From the NCBI RefSeq assembly GCF_025698545.1, contig NC_068569.1:6324001-6388000 (forward strand): a DNA stretch of 64,000 bases, given 5' to 3'. Positions 1 through 11,373 of this stretch are shown here, piece by piece; position 1 is the first letter of the stretch; each line of letters starts with the position of its first letter. Source of the DNA: Gossypium raimondii (Eukaryota > Streptophyta > Magnoliopsida > Malvales > Malvaceae). The notes below the pieces were generated by a model. It had not been told where the DNA came from, ran no database searches, and was given only the letters and a program-made list of their open reading frames with translations. The position numbers were made by a program, and so were the translations under genes.

Positions 1-3000
1 AAGGTTCATGAAAAGAGGTCTCATTCTCATGCACATGGAACTGGTGATGAAGAGAAAATCATGACAAGAAAGCAGAAAGCAGACCAGTTGAAAAGCAATG
101 AAGGAAAGGAATCTCCAAAGAAACCCAAGGTGGAGGCTGATAATGATCAACATAATGGAAAAGCTACAACTGAGGTGGCTAAAGAGTTTGAAGAGTTTTG
201 TAAATCTGTGAGGGAGCACTTATCTGTTGCACAAATGAGGGAAATCCTTGAAGCTAATGGCCAGGATTCATCTGGTTCTGATGCTTCTGTTGTCATCAAA
301 TGGTTAGTCTCTATTCTCTCACTGTTATTGCTTTCATAACATGCAAACAGTTTCAGTAATCAAATCACATGCATTTCTATTGGCAGCCTCGATATGTTGT
401 TCTATGGACCATTGGAGAAGTGCCAAATCTGCAATGGGGATTTGGAGTTTGATGGCAACCGCTATTCATGCAAGGGAACTTACAGTGAGTGGTCCTCTTG
501 TGTATACAAAACAAGAAGCCCAGCAAGGAAGCAAGAACCATTAAAATTGCCCGATTCTGTCCTGAATTCACCTGTTGCTGAAGTAAATTTTACTGAACGG
601 TTCTCCTTGCTTTATATGATACAAATTTTAGTCCAAGTCTACTAAGATTTATCTTTTTTTTATTCCTATAGTTGGTAAAGAAGTACGAGGATCCAAAACT
701 CCGGCCTCACCGATATGTAGGGGTCACTGACAAACCTTTCTTGGGAATGATGATTTCCCTGATGGGCCGGCTTAGTCGCACACATGTACGTGAAAATGTT
801 TTCAGTTCTATATATTGCTGAACCTTATAGTCTTTGTTCTTTGACTGAATGGGCTAAGACCCTTCATGTTGCAACTCTTCTGATGCAGCAATACTGGAAA
901 ACCAAGATAGAGAAACATGGAGGGACAGTCTCCAACTCAGTCGTTGGTAGTTGTTTACATCATTGCAGAGTTTCAGATCTTATGGTTCCTTCTCTTGTTC
1001 TCTTGTTTATTGCTTTGATAAAATGCTTTTGTAAAACTCTGGGGGCAGGTGTAACTTGCTTGGTTGCTTCTCCTGCTGAACGAGAGCGTGGGGGCTCATC
1101 CAAACTGGTAGAAGCAATGTGAGTAGACATAAATACATATACATAACTTGACACTCAGTTGATCCTCTCTTGTATGTAAGAAGCTCTTTTTAATGGCACA
1201 AAAATCTGACATTCTATTAGCTGAGAAGCATTGGAGTCTTTAGTTAAATGACAATGGATGGAACATTTCAGGGAAAGAGGGGTACGAGTGGTGAGTGAAG
1301 CTTGGTTACTTGACAGCATTGAGAAGCAAGAAGCACAACCATTAGAAGCTTATGACATAGTTACAGATCTTGCTGTTGATGGCAAAGGAAGTCCATGGGA
1401 TAAACAAGTTCCTGAAGAACATGCAATCGAATCACTTTCAGCTGAAGTATGCCCTTTCCTCTCAGAAATTTGAGGATACTTTAAAAAAAAAAAGATCAAA
1501 CCAAATAAATTGTTTCTCTATTCCGTGGTTTAATTGCTTGCAGCTCAAGTTGTATGGAAAAAGAGGAGTCTACAAGGATACTAGATTGCAAGAGCAAGGT
1601 GGCCAAATATTTGAGGAAGATGGGATATTATACAACTGTGTCTTTTCGCTTTGCGACCAAGGAGGAGCCATTAATGAGTAATCCAATGAGTTCTTTTATC
1701 GAGTCTGGATTGATACTACCAATCAGTAGCTCTATTGCAGTTACTAATTTCCAAGTTTCATTTGTATAGGTATTGCATTATGCAACTGGTCAAAGTACCA
1801 GATAGTAACCTCCACTTGTACTACAAGAAAGGGAGAGTAGGAGATGATCCTAATGCCGAGGAGCGGCTCGAGGAATGGAAGGACGTAGATGGTGCTGTGA
1901 AGGAGTTTGTTAGGCTGTTTGAGGAAGTAACAGGAAATGAATTTGAGCCATGGGAAAGGGAGAAGAAGTTTCAGAAGAAGCCACTGAAATTTTATCCCAT
2001 AGACATTGTAAAAGAAAAATCTTGTTACACTCCAAATGTATTGGAGTAATTTTTTTTTCTTTTCACATGATTTTTGTTCCTAATCGGTTTCCCTGTATTG
2101 ATAAGGATGATGGGGTTGATGTGAGATGTGGAGGACTTGGCCTGCGACAGCTAGGGGTTGCAGCAGCACATTGTAAACTTGAACCGATGGTTGCAAACTT
2201 CATGAAGGTTCTTTGCGGTCAGGAGATTTACAAGTATGCTTCTTTCAACTATGGCCATTAATCTGTTTTCTTTACCAATATCTGAGTTAATCGGTCACCT
2301 GGACAGGTATGCACTGATGGAGATGGATTTAGATGCCCCTGATTTACCAATGGGGATGCTCTCTAATGTTCATTTGAAAAGATGTAAGAACCCATTATTT
2401 TGCTCATCATCTCTTTTTTTTTCTATATACTTCCATATCTATAATGTCATGAATTAAACCAGGTGAAGAGGTTCTACAAGAGTTTATAGAAAAAGTGAAA
2501 TCAATGAAAGAATCTGGACCTAAAGCAGAGGCAGTTTGGTCAGACTTTAGCCAAAGATGGTTCACCCTGATGCATTCTTCCAGGCCCTTCATCTTCAGGG
2601 ACTATCAAGAGCTTGCAGATCATGTAGAACCTCGTAGTTCAACCTAAATACCAGCCCTTTTTTAAGTCTTGTTACTAAACCAGGGCTTGAATTTTGTAGG
2701 CTGCAGCATCATTCGAGTGTGTTCGAGACATTGTTGTGGCATCCCATATGATTGGACACATGGGTGATGATACTCTTGATGACCCATTGTCTGATAGATA
2801 CAAGAAAATAGGATGCTCAATTTCTCCACTGGATAAAGATTCCGAGGACTACAAGATGATCCTCAATTACGTGGAAAAAACTTATGAACCTGTCAAGCTT
2901 GCAGACATTGTAAGTCACATCCTCAGGATTTGCATATTTTAGCTCAAATTTGATTATTCATTTTTACCTGCTAACAAAGCCTTATATACTTGGAAAATTT

Positions 3001-3940
3001 TGGTCAGGAATATGGGATCTCAGTTGAGAACATCTTCAATGTGGAAACTAAGGAAGGCCCCTCGTTTGATAAAGTAAAAAAGCTGCCAAACAAGAGACTC
3101 CTGTGGTGCGGTAAGTAAAGCCTGGCCTTCAATCCTCTTATCCTTCCGAAAGTTCTGTTCAGTAAGTCTCTGAGTGAGTGATCATGCTCTCATTTGATGT
3201 ATTCTTCCAGGTACTCGGAGCTCGAACCTGTTAAGGCATTTGCATAAAGGCTTCCTGCCAGCAAGCTGTTCTCTACCAGTTCCAGGATATATGGTAAAAT
3301 GGACAGCCAGTTTCTCATCATATTTAGGTTTAAATGCTATTCACACGATTGAAACTCCAAGTTTCTGTGACAGTTCGGGAAGGGCGTAGTTTGTTCTGAT
3401 GCTGCAGCAGAAGCTGCCAGGTATGGCTTCACTGCTGTAGACCGGCCTGAAGGGTTCTTGGTTCTCGCTGTGTTTTCACAAGGTGAAGAAATTGTGGAGC
3501 TCAAGAACCCGCCGGAGGTATAACTCCCATTCTATGTTTCTGATTCCACTTCATTCCATTACTACCATAGTCATGAAATCCTGAATTTGTTAACCCTCAC
3601 TAAACAACACAGGATACTAAAACATTGGAAGAGAAGAAAGTGTGTGTGAAGGGACTGGGGAGAAAGAAACCAGATGAATCAGAATATATAGATTGGAAAG
3701 ATGATATCAAAGTCCCTTGTGGCAGTTTGATCCCCTCAGAACACCAGGATAGCCCTCTCGAATATAATGAATACACAGTCTATGATCCCAGACAGGTGTG
3801 TCTCGGGAGATTCTTTTTTATCAGTGAAAACTGTTTGGAACCCCGCTAAAATTATGTTTTCCTGACAACAGGTGAGCATGAGGTTCTTGGTGGGAGTGAA
3901 GTTTGAAGAGAAGGATACAGTGATGGACGCCCAGGATTGA
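1..3940 (+). CDS. PARP3: Plant PARP3-type poly(ADP-ribose) polymerase, 17 exons, start codon just outside the window
   Basis: Exons: 1-302, 387-582, 672-785, 889-946, 1049-1118, 1272-1446, 1544-1677, 1770-2007, 2106-2233, 2307-2383, 2463-2623, 2700-2909, 3008-3110, 3211-3293, 3374-3517, 3613-3795, 3872-3940. All junctions are GT-AG and the phases join cleanly into 814 residues. The frame is open from base 1 and begins KVHEKRSHSHAHG, which resembles residue 2 onward of Arabidopsis PARP3 (recalled), so probably only the ATG is missing. Domain order: basic N-terminus; PADR1 zinc region (CQICNG ... SYSCVY-like, exon 2); BRCT (exons 3-6, ends SEAWLLDSIEK); WGR (exons 7-8, YCIMQLV ... EEVTGNEFEPWE); PARP regulatory helices (exons 9-12); catalytic fold (exons 13-17). 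The family acts in the nucleus in DNA-damage and seed-storage responses. The catalytic H-Y-E triad is replaced by Cys-Val-Glu (LLWCGTR, GKGVVCSD, YNEYTVYD), so normal polymerase activity is doubtful. This substitution is known in plant PARP3. Confidence 0.95.
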
Positions 3941-5020
3941 AGGAGGGGAATATCAAGAAAGGGTTTTCTGATCGTTTTTGTATAGTTTCACTGGACTTTT
4001 GGAATATGGGATGGTGGGGAAGATGGTTGTTATAGTATGGGGGGACGTGATCATGTAAATGGATGTTCATGTCTTTTGTTGTACATAATCACCTCAAACA
4101 TCTCTGATGATAAGAGGCAGATAAAGATACAGTAAAAACTTCCCCTATATTTGAATCTGTTTTCACAGTTAAACCACGTTTTTGCCTACAATCAAGAAAC
4201 AGATGATTGCTTACAATCCAAGTTTAAATCCCTTCTAGACATCAAAACCCTTTTTTTTTGTTGCATTTACTTTGCTGGTTTTATAATAAACAAGGATCCG
4301 ACAAAATCGTACAAACAAGAAGCAAATGTGGTCTGATGGTAGAGGGAAAGCAGCAAGCAATATAGGGTTAGTTCTACAGAGCAGATAAAAGGTTGTCTTA
4401 AAAGTGAAGTAGAAAAGAAGGGCTCTTCTAGAAAATCATGCTAAAAATTCCTAAAAATCAGATGTTACTTCTCGACATAAATTTCCTGCTATCACTCACT
4501 ATATGCAAGAAAAAGAAAGTGTGATTATCTCAAGGAAGGTATGTTTAAGAGACTCCTATTTATAACGTAGACAAATATAAAGTATGAAGTGATTCAAGGT
4601 GAATTTTTTCTACATGGATATATGCTCCGGAAACGAAAACTTTCAAAAGAGGGGAAAATCAGTTTAAACAAAAAGCAAATGAAGAATTCAAAGCTTCACA
4701 TCTTCAGTTCCATTTTTACACTTGAAATGACCCCAACCTACCTTCGATAGTTAAGGGCCGGAATATGAAGCAAAGATCTTCATCATTTGTGCTCTTTTGT
4801 GGACAACTACAGATACAACATGAATACAACAATTTAATCTTTGACCAAAGAACAAGTACAAAATAAAATGGATTCGAATCAGCAAGAAACAATCGCAGGA
4901 TGGAACCTTAGCTTGTCGAAAACGGATGCTTTACTTGGTCGTGATACAATGCATATTCAGCCGAAATCATAGATAAGATTACCACAGCCGAAATCATAGA
5001 TAAGATTACCACAGCCGAAA
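3941..5020. other. Convergent 3' intergenic region
   Basis: This lies between the stop codons of the + strand PARP gene and the - strand glycosyltransferase, so it should hold both 3' UTRs. AT-rich tracts compatible with polyadenylation occur, for example around 4080-4140. A short tandem repeat sits at its right edge and is described separately. No coding frame with protein-like composition was seen. Confidence 0.6.
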
Positions 5021-5040
5021 TCATAGATAGATTACCACAG
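4958..5040. repeat. Three-copy 26-27 bp tandem repeat spanning a stop codon
   Basis: The unit CAGCCGAAATCATAGATAAG followed by ATTACCA starts at 4958, 4985 and 5012. The spacing is 27, 27 and 26 bp because the third copy lacks one base. The third copy carries the last codons and TGA of the glycosyltransferase gene (stop at 5021-5023, minus strand). The other two copies lie in its 3' UTR. Confidence 0.9.
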
Positions 5041-6199
5041 GTGGGAACCTGAACCTATCCGAAATGAAGGGTATTGCCTGTGGATTCTTCACCAGATCAT
5101 GGTAGAATGCATACTCTGCTTCGTAGTCATGTAACCGGAGCTCAGACTTCTGATTAGTATGGTAGTGATGCTTTGCAGAAGTTGATTTGCCAAAGCCAAA
5201 TATACCAACTTTGTCACAAATTCCCAATGCCAGCATAACAGCTTGCATCCCAGAGGAGTAATGAAACATAGAACCATCATGTGTAGAAGCCCATTCTCCC
5301 AATGCCTTCCTGGTCTCCTCCAAAAATCGTTTAGCCGAATAATACTTCACAATCCTAGCACATAACACATCAAAACGAGGATCTGTAATCAACAAAGGTG
5401 CCTTGTGAGACGAATTGCAGACTGTATAGTCCATGAAATGAACTGGTTGACAAATGTACATAATCATAGGAACATTCCTTCCATAAGGATGACAAAAGCA
5501 ACCTTCCCTCCTAGCACAAAGATGCAGTATATTGCTATTTACAAAGGAAATGCTTGTTTTTGATCCCACTTGCTCTTCAAACTTCTCAGTTCTAGCATTA
5601 TTCAATCTAATCACAATCTCATGACCATCAATCAGTTCCCCATAATCACGGTTCAGCAATATCCCACTGTTCCCCACAACAGCACAAGATTTATACTTTC
5701 TAGCTGAACTCATCAAGCCATTGTGTCTATCAATAGGGGTCTTCACTAAGCTAACTAAATCCATCATGATATCAGGCTGGAACGTCTTTTTTCTTGCCCA
5801 AAGCTGTAAATTCCTCCTAAAATCTAACCAATACCGATAAAATTTTGGGGACCTGAGTAATACCGGTAATCCATTAGAATTTTTGGATTTGGCGTCATGA
5901 TGACTGGAGCTCCTTGAAGTTGCAAAGTTCCTTTGCCTTCCTTGATTAGGAAAGTCCCTTTCCAGCAGCTGCTTTATTTCAAGCTTGGATTTTGCTTCAC
6001 CTATATCAATAGATGCAAACTTGAGCAAAGTGGAGTTAAAAACTTGGATTTGTGGGGGTTGGATTAGGACCGGGGTTGACTCCAACTCAGCTGAAACAGT
6101 AAAGACACCGCGGCGGGGACTGGCAATCCGACAGCTTAAGGTTGCAGTCAATGCAACAAGCATTAGAATGCTTATCAAGGGTCTGAACGACCTCTTCAT
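5021..6199 (-). CDS. GALT29A: GT29 family glycosyltransferase, beta-1,6-galactosyltransferase GALT29A-like
   Basis: Intronless, 392 residues from the ATG at 6199. An in-frame ATG at 6364 would add 55 residues, but the 6199 start gives the type II Golgi layout [17 protein letters not shown] (membrane anchor about 8-24) that matches the recalled Arabidopsis GALT29A N-terminus. The sialyltransferase-fold motifs are intact: motif L from residue 171 ([20 protein letters not shown]), motif S at about 313-336 ([14 protein letters not shown] ... VGIFGFG), motif III HHYH at 344-347 and motif VS H357-x4-E362. Plant members use this fold although plants lack typical sialic acid metabolism. GALT29A elongates beta-1,6-galactan side chains of arabinogalactan proteins in the Golgi. 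A sialyltransferase-like name is the alternative annotation. The C-terminus (PPVVIYL) ends inside a tandem repeat. Confidence 0.9.
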   Translation of the reverse strand: MKRSFRPLISILMLVALTATLSCRIASPRRGVFTVSAELESTPVLIQPPQIQVFNSTLLKFASIDIGEAKSKLEIKQLLERDFPNQGRQRNFATSRSSSHHDAKSKNSNGLPVLLRSPKFYRYWLDFRRNLQLWARKKTFQPDIMMDLVSLVKTPIDRHNGLMSSARKYKSCAVVGNSGILLNRDYGELIDGHEIVIRLNNARTEKFEEQVGSKTSISFVNSNILHLCARREGCFCHPYGRNVPMIMYICQPVHFMDYTVCNSSHKAPLLITDPRFDVLCARIVKYYSAKRFLEETRKALGEWASTHDGSMFHYSSGMQAVMLALGICDKVGIFGFGKSTSAKHHYHTNQKSELRLHDYEAEYAFYHDLVKNPQAIPFISDRFRFPPVVIYL

Positions 6200-8204
6200 G
6201 AGAAGAATCACATTGGGGGGACGATAAATGGGGTTTGCTAGGTATGGCCAAAATAAGAAAAAAGTACGGATCTTCAATAAATCTGTATCGGATTCAGATC
6301 CATCTTCAGGTTCGTTTGGTATCCCAAATAGAGAAGAGGGGTTTAAGCACAAAAAAGAAACCATCTCATCTCAGGATTGGGTTTTACAGGAAACGAAGAA
6401 AAAATATCAGATCTACCTCATGAAAGAACAAATAATTTCTTATTTTTGAATAAAACCAGAAAGAGAAAGAGGGAAAGATGAAATCTTGAAGTGGGAAATC
6501 TCACAAGAAAGTGAAATGCAATTTGCAGATGAAAGCTAAAATAGGAAGGGTGCATTGTTTGATAACATGAAATCCATAATTCCAATATGAGATAATTTTA
6601 TTATTAAGCAAAGGAATTTATAAGACAAAAGAAGAGAGGGCAAAGTTTTAAGAAATTGCAGACAGTGGATTAGATGTTTTTGTGGAATAAAAAAGCAAAG
6701 GTTAGGTGAGGGGAAAATCTTCTGCTTCTCTTCTCAGCCCATTTAGAAAGCATGGTGTTTGCAGGTTGCAACTTGCAACTAACTTACCCGACCCGACTCA
6801 TATTTTGATTAGTTAAACATCAGTTAAATCAGGTATTACAGAATTGTTGTTCAAACTATTCCTCTTTTTCTATTTATTTGGATATCTGGATCTTTTAATA
6901 AAAAAAAATTCCATCTTATTTTACTAAAATAAAATTACACTATCAAGTTCTTATTAGTTAGTGTTGTAAAATAAAGCGAGAAAAATTTAATATTTTAAGT
7001 TTTATTTTTGAAATAAAATAACATAATTACTTTTAAACACTAAAATATATTTTCTTTGCTAAATACAGATATTACATCCAACCAAGAAAATACAGATATT
7101 ACGTTAAGGTCAAACTTAATTTAAAAACCATACTTTATATGATAATAAATATATGTATTATCTAATCAAAATTGATTATTCTACTCTTCGATTCAAATTA
7201 CATTCATTAAATCAGTGCTATATCATTTATCTTATGCACTACTCCTATAAATTTATTATCTCAATGGACTTCTAATTTAATTAACGTTAATATTTAAAAG
7301 AAAAAGAGTAGCAAAATAACATTTAATCAAAATAATTATTAACAGTGAGAAATAAGTTTTTTTATTATAGATAATAAAAACTTTTGTTTAATTTATTCAT
7401 AAAATTTTGATGTTTATATATTGCACATGCACATAATTATATTTATTCAATATAAAATTAAATTAGAGATTTTTTAATGTGCATGATTAAATCAAAATTA
7501 AAATTTCAACTACAATCAAAATTCAACATACATAACTACACTAAATTAAAATTCATGTAAATGATTCTACATTAAATTAAATTAAAATTAATTTACCCTA
7601 AATATTAATATAATTTATATAACTAAAATTCAAATCTTTTACCACTTTAACTTAAGACTAATAAAAATTATTCATATGACCTTACCATATTAACCAATTG
7701 TTTATGATTAGATTATTGAATAAATCTTTGATAAAAAACTATTGAATATATTTTTCATATTAAAATTTTCATTTTATAAATCTTATTATATAATATTTTT
7801 TACAACAATAACTGAATCCAGACTTGAGAAAAATAAACACACTGTGTATTTGAATTGCGAATTATAGAATTTGCATTTTATCTGGACATAGAATTAATCT
7901 CCTTATTTTTCTTTCTAAATTTGTGGAATTAAAGGATTAATCCCTTGTAACACCACAAACAGACGACTCAATGGAAAACCAACATTGACGATATAATTTA
8001 AGAAAACGTGAAATATACCATTTATAGGCAACAACGACAACCACCTAAAACACTTCCTACTGCTTGACCGGCCACCGACCGGCTAGATCCCATCATCAAT
8101 CTAAATTTCATCAGTTTTCCGATGACCCAGATTCTTAAATTTGACAGACACAATCGGAAAAAACCCCTCCCCCCCCCCCCTTTTTTTCCTTCAGTCAATT
8201 TTAT
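6200..8204. other. Upstream region of the glycosyltransferase gene and AT-rich spacer
   Basis: About the first 500 bases should include the promoter and 5' UTR of the GT29 gene on the minus strand. From about 6840 to 7900 the sequence is very AT-rich (many AATTAAAATT-like runs) with no convincing gene. A polypyrimidine tract (C-run then T-run) lies at about 8167-8188, just beyond the stop of the next gene. Confidence 0.5.
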
Positions 8205-8693
8205 TTATATTTTTTGAAGCTTCTCACCCTTAACAAGAGGATTAGCTTTGGCGATTTGTTGTTTTCCCATCCCTTTGAAATCAAAAGCACAAGCATGTTG
8301 TTCAGGGTACCTATGGATCCCACAAAAAACCATCCCGCACCTGCACTTGAACCCCGTGAGCCCCACGCGTTTCTTGCAACTCAAGCATCTGTTTGGCGTA
8401 ACCTGAACTTCCTCCTCCTCCACCACCTTCGTTTCCTTCGTTCCCGCCGATGGTTCCTCCTTCGCCGGCAAGGATGCGGAAAACGAAGATCGGGCCGATG
8501 ATGACGATGGCAATGAAGACGACGAAGGAACTAAAGTGTGATTAAAGGCTTGTTTGGCAGAGGAAGATTGTTGTTCTTTAAGTTGAAGATCGCGATAACA
8601 TTTAGAACAGAGATTTTGAGTCGTTGGGCTTCCGAAGAATCCACAGTTGTTGGCACATAACTGTGGTGCTTGACATCTATGTTCTTCAGCCAT
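8205..8693 (-). CDS. A20/AN1 zinc-finger stress-associated protein (SAP4/SAP6-like)
   Basis: Single coding exon, 162 residues, starting MAEEHRC and ending GEKLQKI as in the SAP4/SAP6 subgroup (recalled). The N-terminal A20 finger at about residues 13-32 is complete: C-x3-C-x11-C-x2-C (CANNC ... CSKC). A Ser-rich linker and an acidic stretch (VVEEEEVQV) follow. The AN1 finger at about 103-135 is also complete: C-x2-C-x10-C-x-C-x4-C-x2-H-x5-H-x-C. Such proteins act in stress signalling, with ubiquitin binding or E3-ligase activity shown for some members. SAP genes often have 5' UTR introns. Here a plausible one runs from about 8819 (donor CTCTG/GTAAAT) to about 8719 (acceptor ATAG/GTTTG) on the minus strand. 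The exact SAP number cannot be fixed by eye. Confidence 0.93.
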   Translation of the reverse strand: MAEEHRCQAPQLCANNCGFFGSPTTQNLCSKCYRDLQLKEQQSSSAKQAFNHTLVPSSSSLPSSSSARSSFSASLPAKEEPSAGTKETKVVEEEEVQVTPNRCLSCKKRVGLTGFKCRCGMVFCGIHRYPEQHACAFDFKGMGKQQIAKANPLVKGEKLQKI

Positions 8694-10302
8694 ATTTTTT
8701 CAATCTCCTTTCAAACCTATAAAAAAAAAACTCCCCGTTTAACAGAAATCAAATAAAAAGCCATAGGTTCATGACAAAGAAAAATAAACCCCCAAAAAAA
8801 AAACCGAGGGAAAATTTACCAGAGACGAGAGTTTCACAGGAAAACGAAACCCAAATCTTATTATAATCAGAATGGAAAGAAGAAGAAAAAGTAAACGAGG
8901 AAATAGAAGGGAAGGGAAAGGAATCGCTCTTTCTGGGGGAAAAAAGAAAGAAAGAAAGGGAAGGATTCTTCCTCCTGGTCTTCTTTGAAGATTCCACACA
9001 CTTCCTTTTTCTTTTCTCTCGGGGCTTCTTTATTTTGGGTCTAATAAATACTACGCGTTCTTAAATAAACGGTGTAAATTGAGTTTTACCAAATAAAAAT
9101 ATTAACTAAAATAGCCACAATTTCGAGTGGCTATGGGCTTCTCAGGCTACTTTATATATAGATTATATAAATATAATAATATATACTACTTAGCCGTTAA
9201 GCTACGTTAAATCTGCCCCTTAGGTTTGTTTTTGTTGTTTAAATGTTTGGCTTTTTATTAATATTGTTCTTTTTAAATTGAGAGTTAAGTTAAAACTCCA
9301 ATTTTGACCAAAGTTAGGACGGCAGAATCGAAAATCATGACGCAACGTTGCCGTGGAAGTGGGGTCCCTTTTTCTCATTATTGTTATGATAATGACAACT
9401 GATAAATCTTAAACCGTTGTAGTTTTTACGAGTACAGTATGTCTGTAATTGTTATTCTAATTTTTTTATATGATATCAATTTTTTTGTTAATAGTTATTA
9501 TTATTTTAGTTAAATTAGCCTTCAATAGTCTACAATTTTTCAAAATCATACCTGTTTTGGAGTTGACCCACTCTAAAAATCTGTTTTACTATTAAAAAAT
9601 AATAAATTATAAAAACAAATTTAATTAATATTTTATATATTTATAATTTTTTTAAATATCTTTTAATATTTAAATTGAATTTGAGTCGGGTCAACCCGAT
9701 GAGCAAAAAAACCTTGTTCAAGCTTGGCTCAAGTTGTGCCATGTCTACCGAGTCGAGTGAGCTACTTGGGCATTGAACAAGTCTACTCTCAACCTTTTAA
9801 AAAAAGTTTGAATTTAACGATCAATTTTTAAAAATGGTCAATTTTTTTTTTGTAATGAAAATACTAAGTAAAACGTCAAAATTTTAAATATGGTAATCCA
9901 CGTGACAATACATGTATACTTTATATTTTTTTTTACTATCTTTTATATTTTTTGAATTTGTAAGGGGTTTTTTTATTTTTTACCAATTTTCAATTACTTG
10001 TTGACGTGATGTAATAAAACAAATAGTGTCATGTCAAAGATAAAATACATGTGAATTACTAGGTGAGTTACCACGTAAACATTGCTGAAAAATAATATTT
10101 TTGTTAGCATTTTTTGTTAAAAACGTTTTTTTAAGTTAATGATCAATTTTAACCTAAAAATAATTAAGGCTAAATTGATAAAAAAAAATGTAAACATTAA
10201 ATTTTAAATTTAACATATGCTTTTTTATATAATTATAGGTGTCTACTATATAAGATTGATCTTATTTAGAATAAAATGATATTGAAAGTTTCAAAATTCA
10301 TC
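8694..10302. other. SAP 5' region and AT-rich spacer
   Basis: Bases 8694-9050 hold the purine/pyrimidine-rich leader and probable promoter of the SAP gene. The rest is AT-rich non-coding DNA. A fragment near 9680-9780 with words such as GAGTCGGGTCAACCCGA looks like a degenerate member of the GC-rich repeat class better preserved at 43746 and 47231. No gene was seen. Confidence 0.5.
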
Positions 10303-10305
10303 TTA

Positions 10306-11370
10306 GGGTCCGTTTGTTTACATGTAAAAGGTTTTACGGAAAATATTTTTTGCATTTTCTTGTGTTTGTTTCACAAAAAACAGTTTAGTCAATAAAAAAA
10401 TGATTTACAGGTTAACGGAAAATTAGTTTTTTTCCTTGTAAAATGACTTACCCTTTTGAAAAGCGTAAGTCATTTTTCGAAAAAGAGTTCCTTAATAGAT
10501 AATTTTACTTTTATATAAAAATTAACTTAAATCAAGTTTAATATTATTATATTGATAATAAATTTTATTTTATTTTAAAAATATTTAAAATATAAATATA
10601 AAATATTATATTTTTAATATTATTAAATATCGTATTTAATTATTTATATTTAGTCATATAATAAATTATTAATATAATTAATATAATTTATTATTTTAAT
10701 AATTTATTTAATATTTAAATTTTATTTTAATAGTGAATTTTAAAATAATAATTTTAAATAATATTATTCACATATTATTGAAAATATCAATATTAATTTT
10801 TAATACTAAATATTTATTACAATTATAAATATATTAATAATAAATGTTTTGTAGTATAAATGTTAAAATATGTCATAAGTCTATACACTCTTCACAAATT
10901 TGTAATTTAGTTTACATACTTTTATTTTCAAGAATTTAGTCCATCTACTTTCCAGATTTGAAAATCAAGTCCAACTGCTGACATTGTTATTTTTTATGTC
11001 AATTTTGTTAATGTCACATTTTTAAATAAAAAAATACTCAGTTGGTAGTCATGTAACTAAAAAATGATCGTTGCAATGAACCTAAATTTAACAAAATATT
11101 TTTAATATATGTAAAAACAATGTAAAATATAAAATTATAGATATAAAACAAACTCAATTAAACAATGAAAAATAAATAAAAAAATCTCAAATGTATGTTT
11201 GTTTAATTGAAAACGACTTTTATGAAATATTTTTAAAGAACCTGCCAAACAAAAGAAAATATTTTACACAGATTCATCCAAACACCAGAAAATATTAGCT
11301 TTTCCAAAAAAGTAAGTTATTTTCCAGAAATTATTTTCCGGAAACCATTTTCAGTGAAACAAACGGAGCC
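10306..11370. mobile_element. PIF/Harbinger-like non-autonomous DNA transposon
   Basis: The left end GGGTCCGTTTGTTTACATG pairs with the right end TGAAACAAACGGAGCC as imperfect terminal inverted repeats. The element is flanked on both sides by TTA (10303-10305 and 11371-11373), the 3-bp target duplication typical of PIF/Harbinger and Tourist elements. It is about 1.07 kb, very AT-rich and without a transposase frame. Subterminal copies of AAAAGTAAGTTATTTTCC and GTAAAATGACTTACCC-like motifs occur in inverted orientation. An unrelated repeat fragment (about 10860-11010) appears to be nested inside. Confidence 0.8.
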
Positions 11371-11373
11371 TTA

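Noticed and set aside
8214-8501. Plus-strand ORF opposite the SAP gene
   Set aside because: It is antisense to the A20/AN1 coding exon, whose zinc-finger motifs are complete.
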